From the NCBI GenBank assembly GCA_947302065.1, contig CAMYUO010000100.1:1-6850 (forward strand): a stretch of 6,850 nucleotides of DNA, written 5' to 3'. The stretch is from an uncultured Clostridia bacterium. Its GTDB lineage: Bacteria > Bacillota > Clostridia > Oscillospirales > Ruminococcaceae. The notes beneath the pieces were generated by a model that worked only from the letters and a program-made list of their open reading frames with translations, had not been told where the DNA came from and did no database searches. Below, in pieces: positions 6,587 through 6,850 of this stretch; position 1 is the first letter of the stretch; every line of letters starts with the position of its first letter. A program made the position numbers and the translations under genes.

Positions 6587-6850
6587 TTAAGCCTTGTTGA
6601 TTGAACCGAAAAGCTCCATTTTCTCCTTAACAGTAGCCTTGATAGCCTCAAAGCCCGGTGCGAGAACCTTTCTTGGGTCAAAGCCCTTGCCCTGAAGATC
6701 CTTGCCCTCTTCGATGTACTTTCTTGTAGCAGCAGCGAATGAGAGCTGGCACTCTGTGTTAACGTTGATCTTAGCAACGCCGAGAGAGATAGCCTTCTTG
6801 ATCATGTCAGCTGGGATACCTGTACCGCCGTGGAGAACCAATGGCATGTC
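6587..6850 (-). CDS. fba: Class II fructose-1,6-bisphosphate aldolase, C-terminal 87 residues (5' end missing)
   Basis: Only the C-terminal 87 residues are present; the frame remains open at the right edge, where the codon before the first Met encodes Asp. The enzyme interconverts fructose-1,6-bisphosphate with dihydroxyacetone phosphate and glyceraldehyde-3-phosphate in glycolysis and gluconeogenesis. The segment PLVLHGGTGIP carries the His that is a zinc ligand in class II aldolases and the Gly-rich phosphate loop. GVAKINVNTE carries the Asn and Thr that hold the substrate phosphate. The tail FDPRKVLAPGFEAIKATV and final ELFGSINKA resemble Bacillus FbaA (class IIB) rather than the longer E. 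coli form. It ends at TAA (6587-6589), 3 nt before the next gene. Whatever promoter drives it lies outside the window. Confidence 0.95.
   Translation of the reverse strand, partial: DMPLVLHGGTGIPADMIKKAISLGVAKINVNTECQLSFAAATRKYIEEGKDLQGKGFDPRKVLAPGFEAIKATVKEKMELFGSINKA

Overview
The window holds five protein-coding genes, two of them cut by its ends. It looks like a Gram-positive gut or rumen anaerobe of the Clostridia, most likely Ruminococcus or a close relative in the Oscillospiraceae. That placement is inferred from three things: a very large wall-type protein combining a fibro-slime domain with Cna-B/SpaA-type modules, a class II aldolase of the Bacillus/Clostridium type, and moderate GC content. 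No marker gene fixes the genus.

Left two thirds (1-4457, + strand): the C-terminal 1484 residues of a giant surface adhesin or pilin-like protein. The frame is open from the first bases, so the real start lies upstream of the window. The order is an N-terminal region, a fibro-slime/PA14-like domain, six Ig-like modules each bounded by Lys, Glu and Asn at isopeptide-type positions, then a membrane anchor with a basic tail. One module has Gln in place of the usual Glu and has a nearby Cys pair. The sorting signal reads SVATG rather than LPXTG. A strong bidirectional terminator (4483-4533) separates this gene from the convergent gene that follows.

Right third (4545-6850, all - strand), read from right to left: the 3' end of fba (fructose-bisphosphate aldolase); a small conserved-looking protein of unknown function, 3 nt downstream and probably co-transcribed; a GC-rich hairpin; queT (queuosine-precursor transporter) with its own U-tract terminator; and an AraC-family regulator with a C-terminal GyrI-like effector-binding domain. 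The regulator has a near-consensus promoter (TTGACT-17-TATAAT) and a leader of about 98 nt.

The least explained stretch is that leader. It contains two interleaved perfect 6-bp helices that would form an H-type pseudoknot with A-rich loops starting a few nucleotides after the predicted transcription start. A competing pairing is also present, followed by a 10-bp-period direct repeat just before the ribosome binding site. This may be a ligand-sensing RNA, an autoregulatory operator region, or both. The queT leader is a second, weaker candidate for RNA-based (preQ1) control.
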